Position numbers and translations under genes: made by a program. Positions 31,032-40,068 of a DNA stretch of 64,000 nucleotides are shown here, in pieces. Source of the DNA: Actinopolymorpha cephalotaxi (GTDB taxonomy: Bacteria; Actinomycetota; Actinomycetes; Propionibacteriales; Actinopolymorphaceae); contig NZ_JACBZA010000001.1 of NCBI RefSeq assembly GCF_013408535.1, positions 6,718,850 to 6,782,849 of the forward strand, read 5' to 3'. Within the stretch, counting starts at the first letter, position 1. Each line of letters begins with the position of its first letter. A model generated the notes under the pieces. That model was given only the letters and a program-made list of their open reading frames with translations. It ran no database searches and was not told the DNA's origin.

Positions 31032-31904
31032 TCAGGAAACGCCGACGGCCTCGTCGAGCGCGGCCTGCTCGTCCGCGGTGAGCACCAGATCGGCCGCTGC
31101 CGCGGAGTCGCGGGCGGTCTCCGGGCGGCTGGAACCCGGGATCGGGAACACCACCGGCGAGGTGGCCAGCATCCACGCCAGGCAGACGCGCTGCGGGCTG
31201 ACGTCGTGCGCCCCGGCCACTTCCTCGAACGCCGCGAACTTGTCGCCGAGGTCGGCAGCGCCGCTGATGCCGCCGAGCGGGCTCCACGGCAGGAACGCGA
31301 TGCCGATCTCGTCGCACAGGTCCAGCTCGGGCCGGCTGCTGACGAACGCGGGGGAGTACTGGTTCTGCACCGAGGCCAGCCGCCCGCCGAGGATCTCCTG
31401 GGCCTGCCGGATCTGGTCCGGGTCGGCGTTGGAGATCCCGGCCATCGCGATCTTGCCGGCGTCCAGCAGGTCGCGGAGCGCGCCGACGGACTCCGCGTAC
31501 GGCACCTTGGGGTCCGGCCGGTGGAACTGGTACAGCCCGATCGCGTCCACGCCCAGCCGGCGCAGCGACGCCTCGCAGGCCTCGCGAAGGTGTTCGGGTG
31601 AACCGTCCAGCGTCCAGGAGCCGTCGCCGGGGCGCAGGGCGCCGCCCTTGGTGGCCACCAGGACGTCGGAGGCGTTGCCGCCGTACGACTTCAGGGCCTT
31701 CGCGATGAGCGACTCGTTGTGACCCACCTCGTCGGCGTGCTGGTGGTAGGCGTCGGCGGTGTCGATCAGCGTGACGCCCGCGTCCAGGGCCGCGTGGATG
31801 GTGGCGATGCCGCGAGCCTCGTCGGGGCGGCCCTCGATGGACATCGGCATTCCGCCGAGCCCGATGGCGCTGACCTGGACGTCGCCGAGTTGACGCAGTT
31901 GCAT
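31032..31904 (-). CDS. Aldo/keto reductase
   Basis: A 290-residue NADPH-dependent TIM-barrel oxidoreductase. The catalytic tetrad is recognisable: Asp in TLIDTADAYHQ (about residue 48), Tyr in the same segment, Lys in VATKGG (about 85) and His in YQFHRPDP (about 124). GNSNADP-like GISNADPDQIRQAQ and the C-terminal PIPGSSRPE cofactor loop complete the pattern. It reduces aldehydes or ketones; the substrate is unknown. GGAAGG precedes the ATG at 31904. It converges on the DUF3151 gene and may be co-transcribed with the upstream lipid-kinase-like gene, 55 bp away. Confidence 0.9.
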   Translation of the reverse strand: MQLRQLGDVQVSAIGLGGMPMSIEGRPDEARGIATIHAALDAGVTLIDTADAYHQHADEVGHNESLIAKALKSYGGNASDVLVATKGGALRPGDGSWTLDGSPEHLREACEASLRRLGVDAIGLYQFHRPDPKVPYAESVGALRDLLDAGKIAMAGISNADPDQIRQAQEILGGRLASVQNQYSPAFVSSRPELDLCDEIGIAFLPWSPLGGISGAADLGDKFAAFEEVAGAHDVSPQRVCLAWMLATSPVVFPIPGSSRPETARDSAAAADLVLTADEQAALDEAVGVS

Positions 31905-31959
31905 GTGTGACCTTCCGCTGTCTTCGGGTGGGGGTGTGGCCGGTGAGAGGGGCGCGCCG

Positions 31960-32964
31960 TCAGCTGCTGGCGGGGACGATCACCCGCAGGCGCTGGGGTA
32001 CGACGTTCCAGGTGCACCGGCGTTCGGAGCCGCTGTCCTGGCCGTCGGAGTTGAGCCGGAAGCGCTGGCCCGCCACGCTCACCCGGCGCGCCCGCACCGT
32101 CACCGTGTCGTTGTTGTCGCCGGTGTTGTCGTGGCCGAGCTTCAGTGCCCTGCGGGCCCGGGCGATCGGATCGACCGCGAAGTTGACCACCACGTCGACG
32201 TACCCGTCGGCGCGCTCGGCATCCGTAGCCGACCGGTCCGGGTCCGGCCCGCCGCCCGGGCCGGCAGCGCCCTCGGCCGCTCCGTCCGCCGACGTGTAGT
32301 TGGTGACGGCGACCTGGAGTACGGGCCGGTCGAAGTCGGTGACCACCCGGTCGTCGGCCTCGATCCGGACGTGGAACGGCCGGGCCCGCGGGTGGTCCGC
32401 GTCGTGCAGGGCGTGCAGCGCGGACAGCACGGGAATCCCGGCCAGGCCCGCCCCGTTGGCGCCGCCCGGGCCGTCGGTGGCGGCCTCCCCGCTCGCGGAC
32501 CGCATCGGCCAGATCCGCGGCCGGTGGGACCGTCCGCTGACGCCGAGGTGGACGGTGCTCACCACGATGTCGCCGCGGCAGTCCTCCAGCAGGTCGAACC
32601 GGCGTTCCACACCGTGGAGCACGACGTCGGCGGCTCGTGCCGGGTCGCCGGGAATGCCCGCCGACCGCGCGAAGTCCGATTCCGGACCGTCCGGGAGGAT
32701 CGCGAGGACCGCGGCGTCGAGTTCGTTGCGCTTGTGCAGGGCGCCGACCACGGTGTGCAGGTCGCTGTCGCCGCCGGCCACCACGATCTTGCGGCCGCCG
32801 CGGCGGTGCAGGGCGCCGTCCAGGTCGCCCGGCATGGATACCTTGCAGACATGGACGTCTGCCTGTCTGCGCAGGACGCCGATGGCCTCCATGATCGCGT
32901 CCGGGATCCCCTGTCCGCCCGAACCATCACCGTCCGGGTTGGTCACCACGAGCAGGGACTCCAC
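31960..32964 (-). CDS. Diacylglycerol kinase-like protein with degenerate catalytic motifs
   Basis: A 334-residue protein with the DAGK/NAD-kinase fold. The first strand is SLLVVTNPDGDG; the nucleotide motif usually read GGDGT/S is here VVAGGDSDLHTVV, and the usual LPxGTxNDFAR is LPDGPESDFARSAGI. The fold and positions are clear, yet two key places are changed, so kinase activity is doubtful. The C-terminal half has the beta-sandwich typical of YegS-like lipid kinases, with a Pro/Gly-rich insertion (about 205-235). The GTG at 32964 is chosen because a TAGGGT box lies 7 nt upstream; GTG 32973 is the alternative. Confidence 0.75.
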   Translation of the reverse strand: MESLLVVTNPDGDGSGGQGIPDAIMEAIGVLRRQADVHVCKVSMPGDLDGALHRRGGRKIVVAGGDSDLHTVVGALHKRNELDAAVLAILPDGPESDFARSAGIPGDPARAADVVLHGVERRFDLLEDCRGDIVVSTVHLGVSGRSHRPRIWPMRSASGEAATDGPGGANGAGLAGIPVLSALHALHDADHPRARPFHVRIEADDRVVTDFDRPVLQVAVTNYTSADGAAEGAAGPGGGPDPDRSATDAERADGYVDVVVNFAVDPIARARRALKLGHDNTGDNNDTVTVRARRVSVAGQRFRLNSDGQDSGSERRCTWNVVPQRLRVIVPASS

Positions 32965-32971
32965 GTCCGGC

Positions 32972-32977
32972 ACCCTA
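32972..32977 (-). promoter_or_regulatory. -10 box TAGGGT for the leaderless lipid-kinase-like gene
   Basis: TAGGGT lies 7 nt before GTG 32964 and overlaps the alternative GTG at 32973, arguing against that longer start. Confidence 0.5.
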
Positions 32978-33094
32978 CCGTCACTGCCTCGAAGAGGCTG
33001 GCCTTGCGGATCATGGCCCGGATCCGCGAGATGCCGCCCGGGCCACCGGTGGCGCCCGGCGGCCCTACTGCCGGGGCCTCGTCCGAGCGTCGAC

Positions 33095-33114
33095 TACCCT
33101 TGCCCGCGCAAGGG
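33095..33114 (+). promoter_or_regulatory. Candidate purA promoter with overlapping dyad
   Basis: TACCCT at 33095-33100 resembles a -10 box. CCCTTGC (33097-33103) and GCAAGGG (33108-33114) form a perfect 7-bp dyad that overlaps it and the expected transcript start. The purA leader would be about 110 nt. Confidence 0.4.
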
Positions 33115-33216
33115 CCGTGATCTGCGATTGTGCGTGCCCGCACCGCGATGTTCAAGACCTGCGTACAACCCCCGCGGTGCCCGCAGCCCGAGTACCGCCA
33201 CCGGAAGGACCACCTG

Positions 33217-34500
33217 ATGCCCGCGATCGTGCTAGTCGGCGCCCAGTGGGGTGACGAGGGCAAGGGAAAGGTCACCGATCTGCTCGGCGGATCGGTCGAC
33301 TACTGCGTGCGCTACCAGGGCGGCAACAACGCCGGCCACACCGTGGTCGTCGACGGCGAGTCCTACGCCGTCCACCTGCTGCCCTCCGGTGTGATCACGC
33401 CCGACTGCGTGCCGATGATCGGCAACGGCGTCGTCGTCGACCCGGCCGTGCTGCTGGACGAGATCGCCATGCTGGAGTCGCGCGGCGTGAGCTGTGACCG
33501 GCTGCTGATCTCGGCCAACGCCCACCTCATCGCGCCCTACCACGCGACGGTCGACAAGGTGACCGAACGCTTCCTCGGCAAGAACCAGATCGGCACCACC
33601 GGCCGGGGCATCGGCCCGACGTACGCCGACAAGGTCAACCGGGTCGGCGTCCGCGTGCAGGACCTCTTCGACCCGCACATCCTCCGCCAGAAGGTCGAGG
33701 GTGCGCTGGAGCAGAAGAACCACCTGCTGGTGAAGGTCTACAACCGCCGCGCCATCACGGTGGACGAGATCGTGGAGGGCTTCCTGCGGTACGCCGACGA
33801 GCTGCGGCCCAAGGTGACCGACACCTCGGCGGTGCTCAACAGGGCGCTCGACGACGGCAAGGTCGTGCTGCTGGAGGGTGCGCAGGCCACGATGCTGGAC
33901 GTCGACCACGGCACCTATCCGTTCGTCACCTCGTCCAACCCGACGGCGGGCGGTGCGTGCATCGGCGCCGGTGTCGGCCCGACCCGGATCGACCGGGTGG
34001 TCGGCGTGCTCAAGGCCTACACGACGCGGGTGGGTGCGGGGCCGTTCCCGACCGAGCTGCACGACGCCGACGGCGAGCACCTGCGCAAGGTCGGCGGGGA
34101 GTACGGCGTCACCACCGGACGCGCTCGCCGCTGTGGCTGGTTCGACGCGGTGATCGCGCGCTACTCCACCCGGATCAACGGCTTCACCGACTACTTCGTC
34201 ACCAAGCTGGACGTGCTGTCCGGCTTCGAGCGGGTGCCGGTGTGTGTGGGGTACGAGGTCGACGGGGTACGCCACGACGAGATGCCGATGACGCAGACCG
34301 ACTTCCACCACGCCCGGCCGATCTTCGAGTACCTCGACGGCTGGTGGGAGGACATCTCCGGCTGCCGGACGTTCGACGACCTGCCGAAGGCGGCGCAGGC
34401 GTACGTCCACCGGCTGGAGGAGCTGATCGGCGCCCCGGTCGCCGGCATCGGTGTCGGACCGGGCCGGGACGAGGTCATCTCGCTCCGCCCGCTGGTCTGA
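33217..34500 (+). CDS. purA: Adenylosuccinate synthetase
   Basis: A 427-residue GTP-dependent ligase converting IMP and aspartate to adenylosuccinate, the first step from IMP to [20 protein letters not shown] at residues 6-22 is the GTP-binding signature, [11 protein letters not shown] (34-44) the IMP site, [14 protein letters not shown] the second IMP segment and [12 protein letters not shown] the Arg-rich aspartate site. Length and motifs are complete. GGAAGGACC precedes the ATG at 33217. It is followed within 40 bp by a small NYN-domain gene. Confidence 0.97.
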   Translation: MPAIVLVGAQWGDEGKGKVTDLLGGSVDYCVRYQGGNNAGHTVVVDGESYAVHLLPSGVITPDCVPMIGNGVVVDPAVLLDEIAMLESRGVSCDRLLISANAHLIAPYHATVDKVTERFLGKNQIGTTGRGIGPTYADKVNRVGVRVQDLFDPHILRQKVEGALEQKNHLLVKVYNRRAITVDEIVEGFLRYADELRPKVTDTSAVLNRALDDGKVVLLEGAQATMLDVDHGTYPFVTSSNPTAGGACIGAGVGPTRIDRVVGVLKAYTTRVGAGPFPTELHDADGEHLRKVGGEYGVTTGRARRCGWFDAVIARYSTRINGFTDYFVTKLDVLSGFERVPVCVGYEVDGVRHDEMPMTQTDFHHARPIFEYLDGWWEDISGCRTFDDLPKAAQAYVHRLEELIGAPVAGIGVGPGRDEVISLRPLV

Positions 34501-34539
34501 GCACGCAGGGCCTGTCCTAGCCCAAGGGGGACTCAGCTG

Positions 34540-34944
34540 ATGGGCGGCGACCTGCCCGCGCTGGTGGTGGTGGACGCCGCCAACGTGATGGGCTCGGTGC
34601 CGGACGGCTGGTGGCGGGATCGCTCCGGTGCGGCCGGCCGGGTCCGGGACGCGCTGTCCGGCGTCGCCGCGGCCGGGCTGCCGGGTGTGGTCGACCCGCC
34701 CGCGGAGGTGGTGCTGGTCACCGAGGGCGCCGCGCGGGACGTGCCGGGTACGCCGGCGGTCCGGGTCGTTGCGGCGCGCGGCTCCGGCGACGACGCGATC
34801 GTGGACCTGGTGCGTTCGGCCGAACCCGGCACGAGACGCGTCGTGGTGGTGACCGCCGACCGCGAGTTGCGCGCCCGCGTCCGCGCACTCGGCGCCGAGG
34901 TGACCGGGCCGCGCTCGGTCTACCCGCCGCCCGGCCACGACTGA
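34540..34944 (+). CDS. Small NYN/PIN-like domain protein
   Basis: A 134-residue protein with a PIN/NYN nuclease-like fold. The acidic residues expected at the metal site are seen in LVVVDAANVMGSVPDGWW (Asp near residue 11), GSGDDAIVDLV (near 87) and VVTADRELRARV (near 107). Such domains often cleave RNA, but activity here is not shown. AAGGGGG precedes the ATG at 34540. It sits 39 bp after purA and 39 bp before purD, and may be co-transcribed with purA. Confidence 0.75.
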   Translation: MGGDLPALVVVDAANVMGSVPDGWWRDRSGAAGRVRDALSGVAAAGLPGVVDPPAEVVLVTEGAARDVPGTPAVRVVAARGSGDDAIVDLVRSAEPGTRRVVVVTADRELRARVRALGAEVTGPRSVYPPPGHD

Positions 34945-34970
34945 CCGGAAGCCCGCCTCGAGCCATGCCC

Positions 34971-34976
34971 TAGGGT
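34971..34976 (+). promoter_or_regulatory. -10 box TAGGGT for leaderless purD
   Basis: TAGGGT is 7 nt before ATG 34984, which selects this ATG over the in-frame GTG at 34978. Confidence 0.6.
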
Positions 34977-34983
34977 CGTGGCC

Positions 34984-36252
34984 ATGGACGTACTCCTCGT
35001 CGGGTCCGGTGGCCGTGAGCACGCGCTCGCTCTCGCTCTGTCGCGCGATCCGGAGGTGTCGGGCCTGCACGTGGCGCCGGGCAACGTCGGCATGGAGCCG
35101 TTCGCCGGAATCCATCCGCTGGACCTCGCCGACAACGCCGCGATCGCCGACCTCGCGGCGCGGCTGGGGGTCGACCTGGTGGTGATCGGGCCGGAGGCGC
35201 CGCTGGTCGCCGGCGCCGCCGACGCCGTACGCGAGCGCGGGATTCCCTGCTTCGGCCCGTCCGCCGCGGCCGCGAGGATCGAGGGGTCGAAGGCATTCGC
35301 CAAGGAGGTGATGGCCGCCGCCGGTGTGCCGACCGCGATGGCGCACGTGTGCGAGAAGCCCGAGGAGGTGGCCGCCGCGCTGGACGCGTTCGGTCCGCCG
35401 TACGTCGTGAAGGACGACGGGCTCGCGGCCGGCAAGGGTGTCGTGGTCACCGAGGACCGGGACGCGGCGCTCGCGCACGCGGCCGGGTGCGACCGCGTGG
35501 TGGTCGAGGAGTACCTCGCCGGTCCGGAGGTGTCGCTGTTCGGCATCTGTGACGGCACCACGGTCGTACCCCTGGTACCCGCGCAGGACTTCAAGCGCGC
35601 CGGCGAGGGCGACGCCGGGCCCAACACCGGCGGGATGGGCGCGTACGCACCGCTGGACTGGACGCCGCCCGGGTTCGTCGACGACGTGGTGGCCCGCGTT
35701 TTGCAGCCCACCGTCGACGAGCTGCGGCACCGGGGCACGCCGTTCGTCGGTGTTCTCTACGCCGGGCTCGTGCTCACCGCGCGCGGCATCCGGGTGATCG
35801 AGTTCAACTGCCGGTTCGGCGACCCGGAGACCCAGGTCGTGCTGTCGCTGCTCAGGTCACCGCTCGGCCGGCTGCTGTACGCCGCGGCGACCGGCGGGCT
35901 CGCCGACGCGGAGCCGCCGCGCTGGCGGGACGGCGCCGCGGTCACCGTGGTGATCTCCTCCGCCGGATACCCCGAGACCGCCCGGCGCGGCGACCCGATC
36001 GAGGGCGCGGAGGAGGCCGACCGGTTGGAGGGCGTGGACGTCATCCACGCGGGTACGGCGCGAAACGACCACGGCCGGCTGGTCACCGCCGGCGGGCGGG
36101 TGCTCGCGGTGACGGCGTACGGGTCGGACCTGCGACTGGCGCGGGACCGGGTCTACGACGCGGTCGCCCGGATCTCGGTCGAGGGCGGTCACCACCGCAG
36201 TGACATCGCCGCCAGGGCGGCGCTGGGCGAGATCGCCGTACCCACGGCGTAA
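34984..36252 (+). CDS. purD: Phosphoribosylamine-glycine ligase
   Basis: A 422-residue ATP-grasp enzyme of de novo purine synthesis joining phosphoribosylamine and glycine. VLLVGSGGREHALA (residues 3-16) is the N-terminal signature, KDDGLAAGKGVVV the ATP-grasp lysine loop, QDFKRAGEGDAGPNTGGMGAY (in part) the diagnostic PurD motif, and RVIEFNCRFGDPETQ the metal-binding segment. The domain order is complete (N, ATP-grasp, C). The start is set by a TAGGGT box 7 nt upstream. Confidence 0.97.
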   Translation: MDVLLVGSGGREHALALALSRDPEVSGLHVAPGNVGMEPFAGIHPLDLADNAAIADLAARLGVDLVVIGPEAPLVAGAADAVRERGIPCFGPSAAAARIEGSKAFAKEVMAAAGVPTAMAHVCEKPEEVAAALDAFGPPYVVKDDGLAAGKGVVVTEDRDAALAHAAGCDRVVVEEYLAGPEVSLFGICDGTTVVPLVPAQDFKRAGEGDAGPNTGGMGAYAPLDWTPPGFVDDVVARVLQPTVDELRHRGTPFVGVLYAGLVLTARGIRVIEFNCRFGDPETQVVLSLLRSPLGRLLYAAATGGLADAEPPRWRDGAAVTVVISSAGYPETARRGDPIEGAEEADRLEGVDVIHAGTARNDHGRLVTAGGRVLAVTAYGSDLRLARDRVYDAVARISVEGGHHRSDIAARAALGEIAVPTA

Positions 36253-36285
36253 CGGCGGCGCCGGACGAGACGTGTCGTGCGGGCG

Positions 36286-36570
36286 CTACGCGCGCTGGTA
36301 CGTCATGCACTCCGCGGAGTCGTGCAGACGGCCGACGCTGATGCCCGGCGCCTGGCACTCCAGGTCGACGTTGTGCTGGCAGTCGTCCATCTTGCAGGCG
36401 CCGACCTGGCCGGCCGGCATCGGCACCCCGCCCTTGCGGGGAATGCCGAAGAAGGTGTCGCAGGCGGCCATCTGCGAGTCGCCGATGGTGATGGCCAGCG
36501 CGTGGCAGGCCTGGTCACGGTTGTAGGCGCAGGAGTCGGCCGCGCAGTTGTGCACGACGGGCATGTCCAT
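36286..36570 (-). CDS. DUF1540 cysteine-rich protein
   Basis: A 94-residue protein with two copies of the DUF1540 motif: C-x4-C-x-YN-x4-C-x-A-x3-I-x-IG-x6-CxTF (residues about 9-42, CAADSCAYN and CHALAITIG) and C-x4-C-x-HN-x4-C-x-A (about 59-88, CKMDDCQHN and CQAPGISVG). Four cysteines per copy probably bind a metal. Function unknown; the family is widespread in Gram-positive bacteria. The ATG at 36570 fits the first motif spacing. Confidence 0.85.
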   Translation of the reverse strand: MDMPVVHNCAADSCAYNRDQACHALAITIGDSQMAACDTFFGIPRKGGVPMPAGQVGACKMDDCQHNVDLECQAPGISVGRLHDSAECMTYQRA

Positions 36571-36742
36571 GGTGGCCCCCGGTTCCGGTCGTCTTCGGGT
36601 TGTCGTCCGGCCGGCGCGGCAGGTCCGCGTCGTTCACCGTTCGCTTCCGGCGTACCCGCCCCACGCTACGGATGCACCACCCACCGGAACCGGGATTGGC
36701 GTGTTCGCGGAATTGCCCATCACACAAGAGGCTGGACGCACC

Positions 36743-36775
36743 GCGGTCCCGGCGCCTGCTGGGCGCCGGGACCGC
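36743..36775 (-). terminator. 14-bp perfect hairpin after the F420 oxidoreductase gene
   Basis: GCGGTCCCGGCGCC at 36743-36756 pairs perfectly with 36762-36775 around a 5-nt loop. It lies 37 bp beyond the stop of the oxidoreductase at 36813. Confidence 0.75.
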
Positions 36776-36812
36776 TGTGGGTTGTGTCTGTCCTCGTCGA
36801 ACCGTGCCGTGC

Positions 36813-37604
36813 TCAGCTCGCGGTGAGCTGCTTGTTGTGGTCGTCGCGCCAGGCGATCCAGTCGCGGACCTCGGCGAGGTCGTAGTCCGGGCCGGACACC
36901 CCGACCGTGAACTGCGTGATCCCCGCGGCCACCATGCCCTCGGCCACCTCGTCGGGGGAGCCGCTGACGCCGGCGGAGCGCTCGATCGCGGCCGGGTCAC
37001 GGCCGACCTCGCCGCACCAGCGGTCCAGCACCTCGCGCTTGTGGCTGAGCGTCTCGGCGTCACCGAAGCCGTGCCAGATCGAGGCGTACTCGGCGGTGTA
37101 GCGCAGGGTCTTCTTCTCCCCGCCGCCACCGATCAGGATCGGGATGTCGCGGGTCGGCTTCGGGTTGAGCTTCGCCCACCGCGCGGTGATCCGGGGGAGC
37201 GCCTCGGACAGCTCGTTCAGCCGGCTGCCGGCGGTGCCGAACTCGTAGCCGTACTCGTTGTAGTCACGCTCGAACCAGCCGGCGCCGATGCCGAGGATCA
37301 GCCGGCCGTCGCTGATGTGGTCCACCGTGCGGGCCATGTCGGCGAGCAACTCGGGGTTGCGGTAGCTGTTGCAGGTGACGAGCGCGCCGATCTCGACCCG
37401 GGAGGTCGCCTCGGCCCACGCGCCGAGCATGGTCCAGCACTCGAAGTGCAGGCCGTCCGGCTCACCGGACAGCGGGAAGAAGTGGTCCCAGTTGTAAACG
37501 ACGTCGACCCCGGCCTCCTCGGCGGCCGCGACCGCCCGCCGGATCTGGGCGTAGTCGGCGTGCTGCGGTTGGATCTGAACGGCGACACGTGCGGGTGTGG
37601 TCAT
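36813..37604 (-). CDS. LLM-class F420-dependent oxidoreductase
   Basis: A 263-residue luciferase-like TIM-barrel protein. [25 protein letters not shown] at the N-terminus, [13 protein letters not shown] near 35, the [38 protein letters not shown] stretch (60-110, quoted in part) and [14 protein letters not shown] match the F420-dependent branch. F420 is a deazaflavin hydride carrier found in many actinomycetes. The substrate is unknown. The ATG at 37604 is confirmed by a TACGCT box 7 nt upstream. It diverges from purB. Confidence 0.88.
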   Translation of the reverse strand: MTTPARVAVQIQPQHADYAQIRRAVAAAEEAGVDVVYNWDHFFPLSGEPDGLHFECWTMLGAWAEATSRVEIGALVTCNSYRNPELLADMARTVDHISDGRLILGIGAGWFERDYNEYGYEFGTAGSRLNELSEALPRITARWAKLNPKPTRDIPILIGGGGEKKTLRYTAEYASIWHGFGDAETLSHKREVLDRWCGEVGRDPAAIERSAGVSGSPDEVAEGMVAAGITQFTVGVSGPDYDLAEVRDWIAWRDDHNKQLTAS

Positions 37605-37611
37605 GGCGGCC

Positions 37612-37617
37612 AGCGTA
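37612..37617 (-). promoter_or_regulatory. -10 box TACGCT for the leaderless F420 oxidoreductase gene
   Basis: TACGCT on the - strand is 7 nt before ATG 37604. Confidence 0.55.
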
Positions 37618-37773
37618 TGCCGCCCGGCTGGTACTCACCGGACGGCGTCCTCCGGGTGCGGCGGCCGGCCCGTAGGCGCCGGGTTCGGGCCCGGTTCGCA
37701 CCGGTTCGCGGAGGTTCGCTCGGGTTCGCTGGGGTTCCGCGGCACCGGCAGATCGCCGGCAGCCGACCCGGTA

Positions 37774-37779
37774 GACAAT
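37774..37779 (+). promoter_or_regulatory. -10 box GACAAT for leaderless purB
   Basis: GACAAT lies 7 nt before GTG 37787. The in-frame ATG at 37778 overlaps the box, so the GTG is the better start. Confidence 0.5.
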
Positions 37780-37786
37780 GGGTGGC

Positions 37787-39217
37787 GTGCCGCAGCCTGT
37801 GATCCCCGACGTCCTCGCCGCCCGCTACGCCTCCGCCCCGCTGGCCCACCTGTGGTCGCCGGCGCACAAGATCGTGCTCGAACGCCGGCTCTGGCTGGCC
37901 GTGCTCCGGGCCCAGCAGGAGCTGGGTGTCGAGGTGCCCGACGGAGTCGTCGAGGCGTACGAACGCGTCGTCGACCAGGTGGACCTGGACTCCATCCGGG
38001 AGCGGGAGAAGGTGACCCGCCACGACGTGAAGGCCCGGATCGAGGAGTTCTGCGCCCTGGCCGGCCAGGAGCACATCCACAAGGGCATGACCAGCCGCGA
38101 CCTCACCGAGAACGTCGAGCAGCTGCAGGTGCGCGCGTCGCTGGAGCTGGTCCGCGACCGCGTGGTCGCCACCGTCGTACGCCTCGCCGACCGGGCCGCG
38201 GAGTACTCCACGCTGGTGATGGCCGGGCGCAGCCACAACGTCGCGGCGCAGGCCACCACGCTCGGCAAGCGGTTCGCCTCCGCGGCCGACGAGCTGCTGG
38301 TCGCGCTGGAACGCCTGGAGGATCTGCTCGGCCGCTACCCGCTGCGGGGCATCAAGGGGCCGGTCGGCACCGCGCAGGACCAGCTGGACCTGCTCGACGG
38401 GGACGCCTCGCGGTTGGCCGAACTCGAGCGCCGGGTCAGCGAACACCTCGGCTTCGAGCGCGTGCTCACCAGCGTGGGCCAGGTCTATCCGAGGTCGCTG
38501 GACTTCGACGTGCTGTCCGCGCTCGTCCAGGCCTCCGCCGCGCCGTCCAGCTTCGCCACCACCGTCCGGCTGATGGCCGGGAACGAGCTGGTCACCGAGG
38601 GCTTCCGGCCCGGCCAGGTGGGCTCGTCGGCGATGCCGCACAAGATGAACACCCGCTCGTGTGAACGCGTGAACGGCCTGGCCGTGGTACTGCGCGGCTA
38701 CCTGTCGATGGTCGGCGAACTCGCCGGCGACCAGTGGAACGAGGGTGACGTGTCCTGTTCGGTGGTCCGCCGGGTCGCCCTGCCGGACGCGTTCTTCGCC
38801 GCGGACGGGTTGTTCCAGACGTTCCTCACCGTGATCGCCGACTTCGGTGCGTTCCCCGCCGTCGTGCAGCGCGAGCTCGACCGCTACCTGCCGTTCCTCG
38901 CCACCACCAAGATCCTGATGGCGGCGGTACGCCGAGGTGTCGGCCGGGAGACCGCGCACGAGGTGATCAAGGAGCACGCGGTCGGGGTCGCGCTGGAGAT
39001 GCGGGAGAAGGGTGTCGACCGCAACGACCTGTTCGACCGGCTCGCCGACGACGGCCGGCTCGGCCTGTCCCGGGGCGAGCTGGACGCCCTGGTCGACGAC
39101 CCGCTCTCCTTCACCGGCGCGGCGTCGGCGCAGGTGGCCGAGGTCGTCCGCCGGGCGCAGGAGGTGGCCGAGCGCTATCCGGAGGCGGCGGCGTACGCAC
39201 CCGAGGCGATCCTCTAG
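37787..39217 (+). CDS. purB: Adenylosuccinate lyase
   Basis: A 476-residue fumarase/aspartase-superfamily lyase that removes fumarate in two purine steps (SAICAR to AICAR and adenylosuccinate to AMP). The signature loop GQVGSSAMPHKMNTRSCERV (near residue 283) carries the catalytic serine; MTSRDLTENV near 100 and AGRSHNVAAQATTLGKRF near 145 with the catalytic His are also clear. The long form with about 475 residues is common in actinobacteria. Start chosen by the GACAAT box. Confidence 0.96.
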   Translation: MPQPVIPDVLAARYASAPLAHLWSPAHKIVLERRLWLAVLRAQQELGVEVPDGVVEAYERVVDQVDLDSIREREKVTRHDVKARIEEFCALAGQEHIHKGMTSRDLTENVEQLQVRASLELVRDRVVATVVRLADRAAEYSTLVMAGRSHNVAAQATTLGKRFASAADELLVALERLEDLLGRYPLRGIKGPVGTAQDQLDLLDGDASRLAELERRVSEHLGFERVLTSVGQVYPRSLDFDVLSALVQASAAPSSFATTVRLMAGNELVTEGFRPGQVGSSAMPHKMNTRSCERVNGLAVVLRGYLSMVGELAGDQWNEGDVSCSVVRRVALPDAFFAADGLFQTFLTVIADFGAFPAVVQRELDRYLPFLATTKILMAAVRRGVGRETAHEVIKEHAVGVALEMREKGVDRNDLFDRLADDGRLGLSRGELDALVDDPLSFTGAASAQVAEVVRRAQEVAERYPEAAAYAPEAIL

Positions 39218-39298
39218 GGCGCTTCTCTGGATTCCCGCCGCGCCCGGGCCGATCCTGGAGCGGAACCTCTGCGGGGAGGCGGGAGGGAGGCGCCGGCG

Positions 39299-39964
39299 AT
39301 GAGGCGGTGGACCAAGGTCTGCGCGGGCGTGGTCGCGGCCGCGGTGCCGGCCGGTGTCGGCGGCGCGCTCGGCGCCCTGGCGGGCGGACGCTCCGGACTG
39401 GTCGCGGGACTGGCGGCCGGTGGCGTGCCCGGCGCCGCGTTCGGGTGGGCGGTCGCGGCGTTCGAGCCGTACGACCTCACCTCCGTCCGTGGGATCACGC
39501 GGTACGTCGCCGACCTCACCTGGAGCCTGCCGAACACCTGGCTGGGGGCGGTCCTGCTCACCGGCAACCTGCTCGCCGGAAACCGCGTGGTCGCGGAGCT
39601 GAGCCGGCACGGCGGCACCGTGCACCTGGCCGGGAGAACGCTGCCGGCGATGAACGGCGTCAGGTACGTCACCACGGTCGGCACGGTGGTCGCCGGCATC
39701 GCCGCCCCCGCCGCGACTCCGGCCGCCCGTGCGCTGCTCGCCCACGAACGCGGCCACGTCCTGCAGGCCCGGCTGTTCGGTCCGGCGTACGTGCCGTCGG
39801 TGCTCGTCAACTACGCGGCGGCGACGGTGCTGCCGCTCTGGTGGCTCTGGCACGACCACGCGAGGTACCCGATCCGCTCGGTCGCGGCGTACTTCCAGTA
39901 CGGCGTGTATCCGCACGTCTGGAACGAGGAGTGGTGCTACCGCGTGTACGGGCCGAGGCGCTAA
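39299..39964 (+). CDS. Membrane protein with HExxH-like metal motif, function unknown
   Basis: A 221-residue protein with Gly/Ala-rich hydrophobic segments at residues 7-55 and about 85-100 and 165-185. Residues 149-153 read HERGH within LLAHERGHVLQARLF, which fits the zinc-binding HExxH helix of metallopeptidases. No second ligand motif is obvious; the C-terminus has HDHARYP and a Trp/Tyr-rich end (YPHVWNEEWCYRVYG). I do not recognise a family. GGGAGG precedes the ATG at 39299. It lies between purB and an oxidoreductase on the same strand. Confidence 0.7.
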   Translation: MRRWTKVCAGVVAAAVPAGVGGALGALAGGRSGLVAGLAAGGVPGAAFGWAVAAFEPYDLTSVRGITRYVADLTWSLPNTWLGAVLLTGNLLAGNRVVAELSRHGGTVHLAGRTLPAMNGVRYVTTVGTVVAGIAAPAATPAARALLAHERGHVLQARLFGPAYVPSVLVNYAAATVLPLWWLWHDHARYPIRSVAAYFQYGVYPHVWNEEWCYRVYGPRR

Positions 39965-40068
39965 CCCAGTCGGTGATGGTGACCCCGCTCACCCGCTGAT
40001 CCACGGTCGGCGCGGCCGCCTCCGGGTAGGACCTACCGGAACGGCGACCCCGACAGCTTGGAGCAGCG

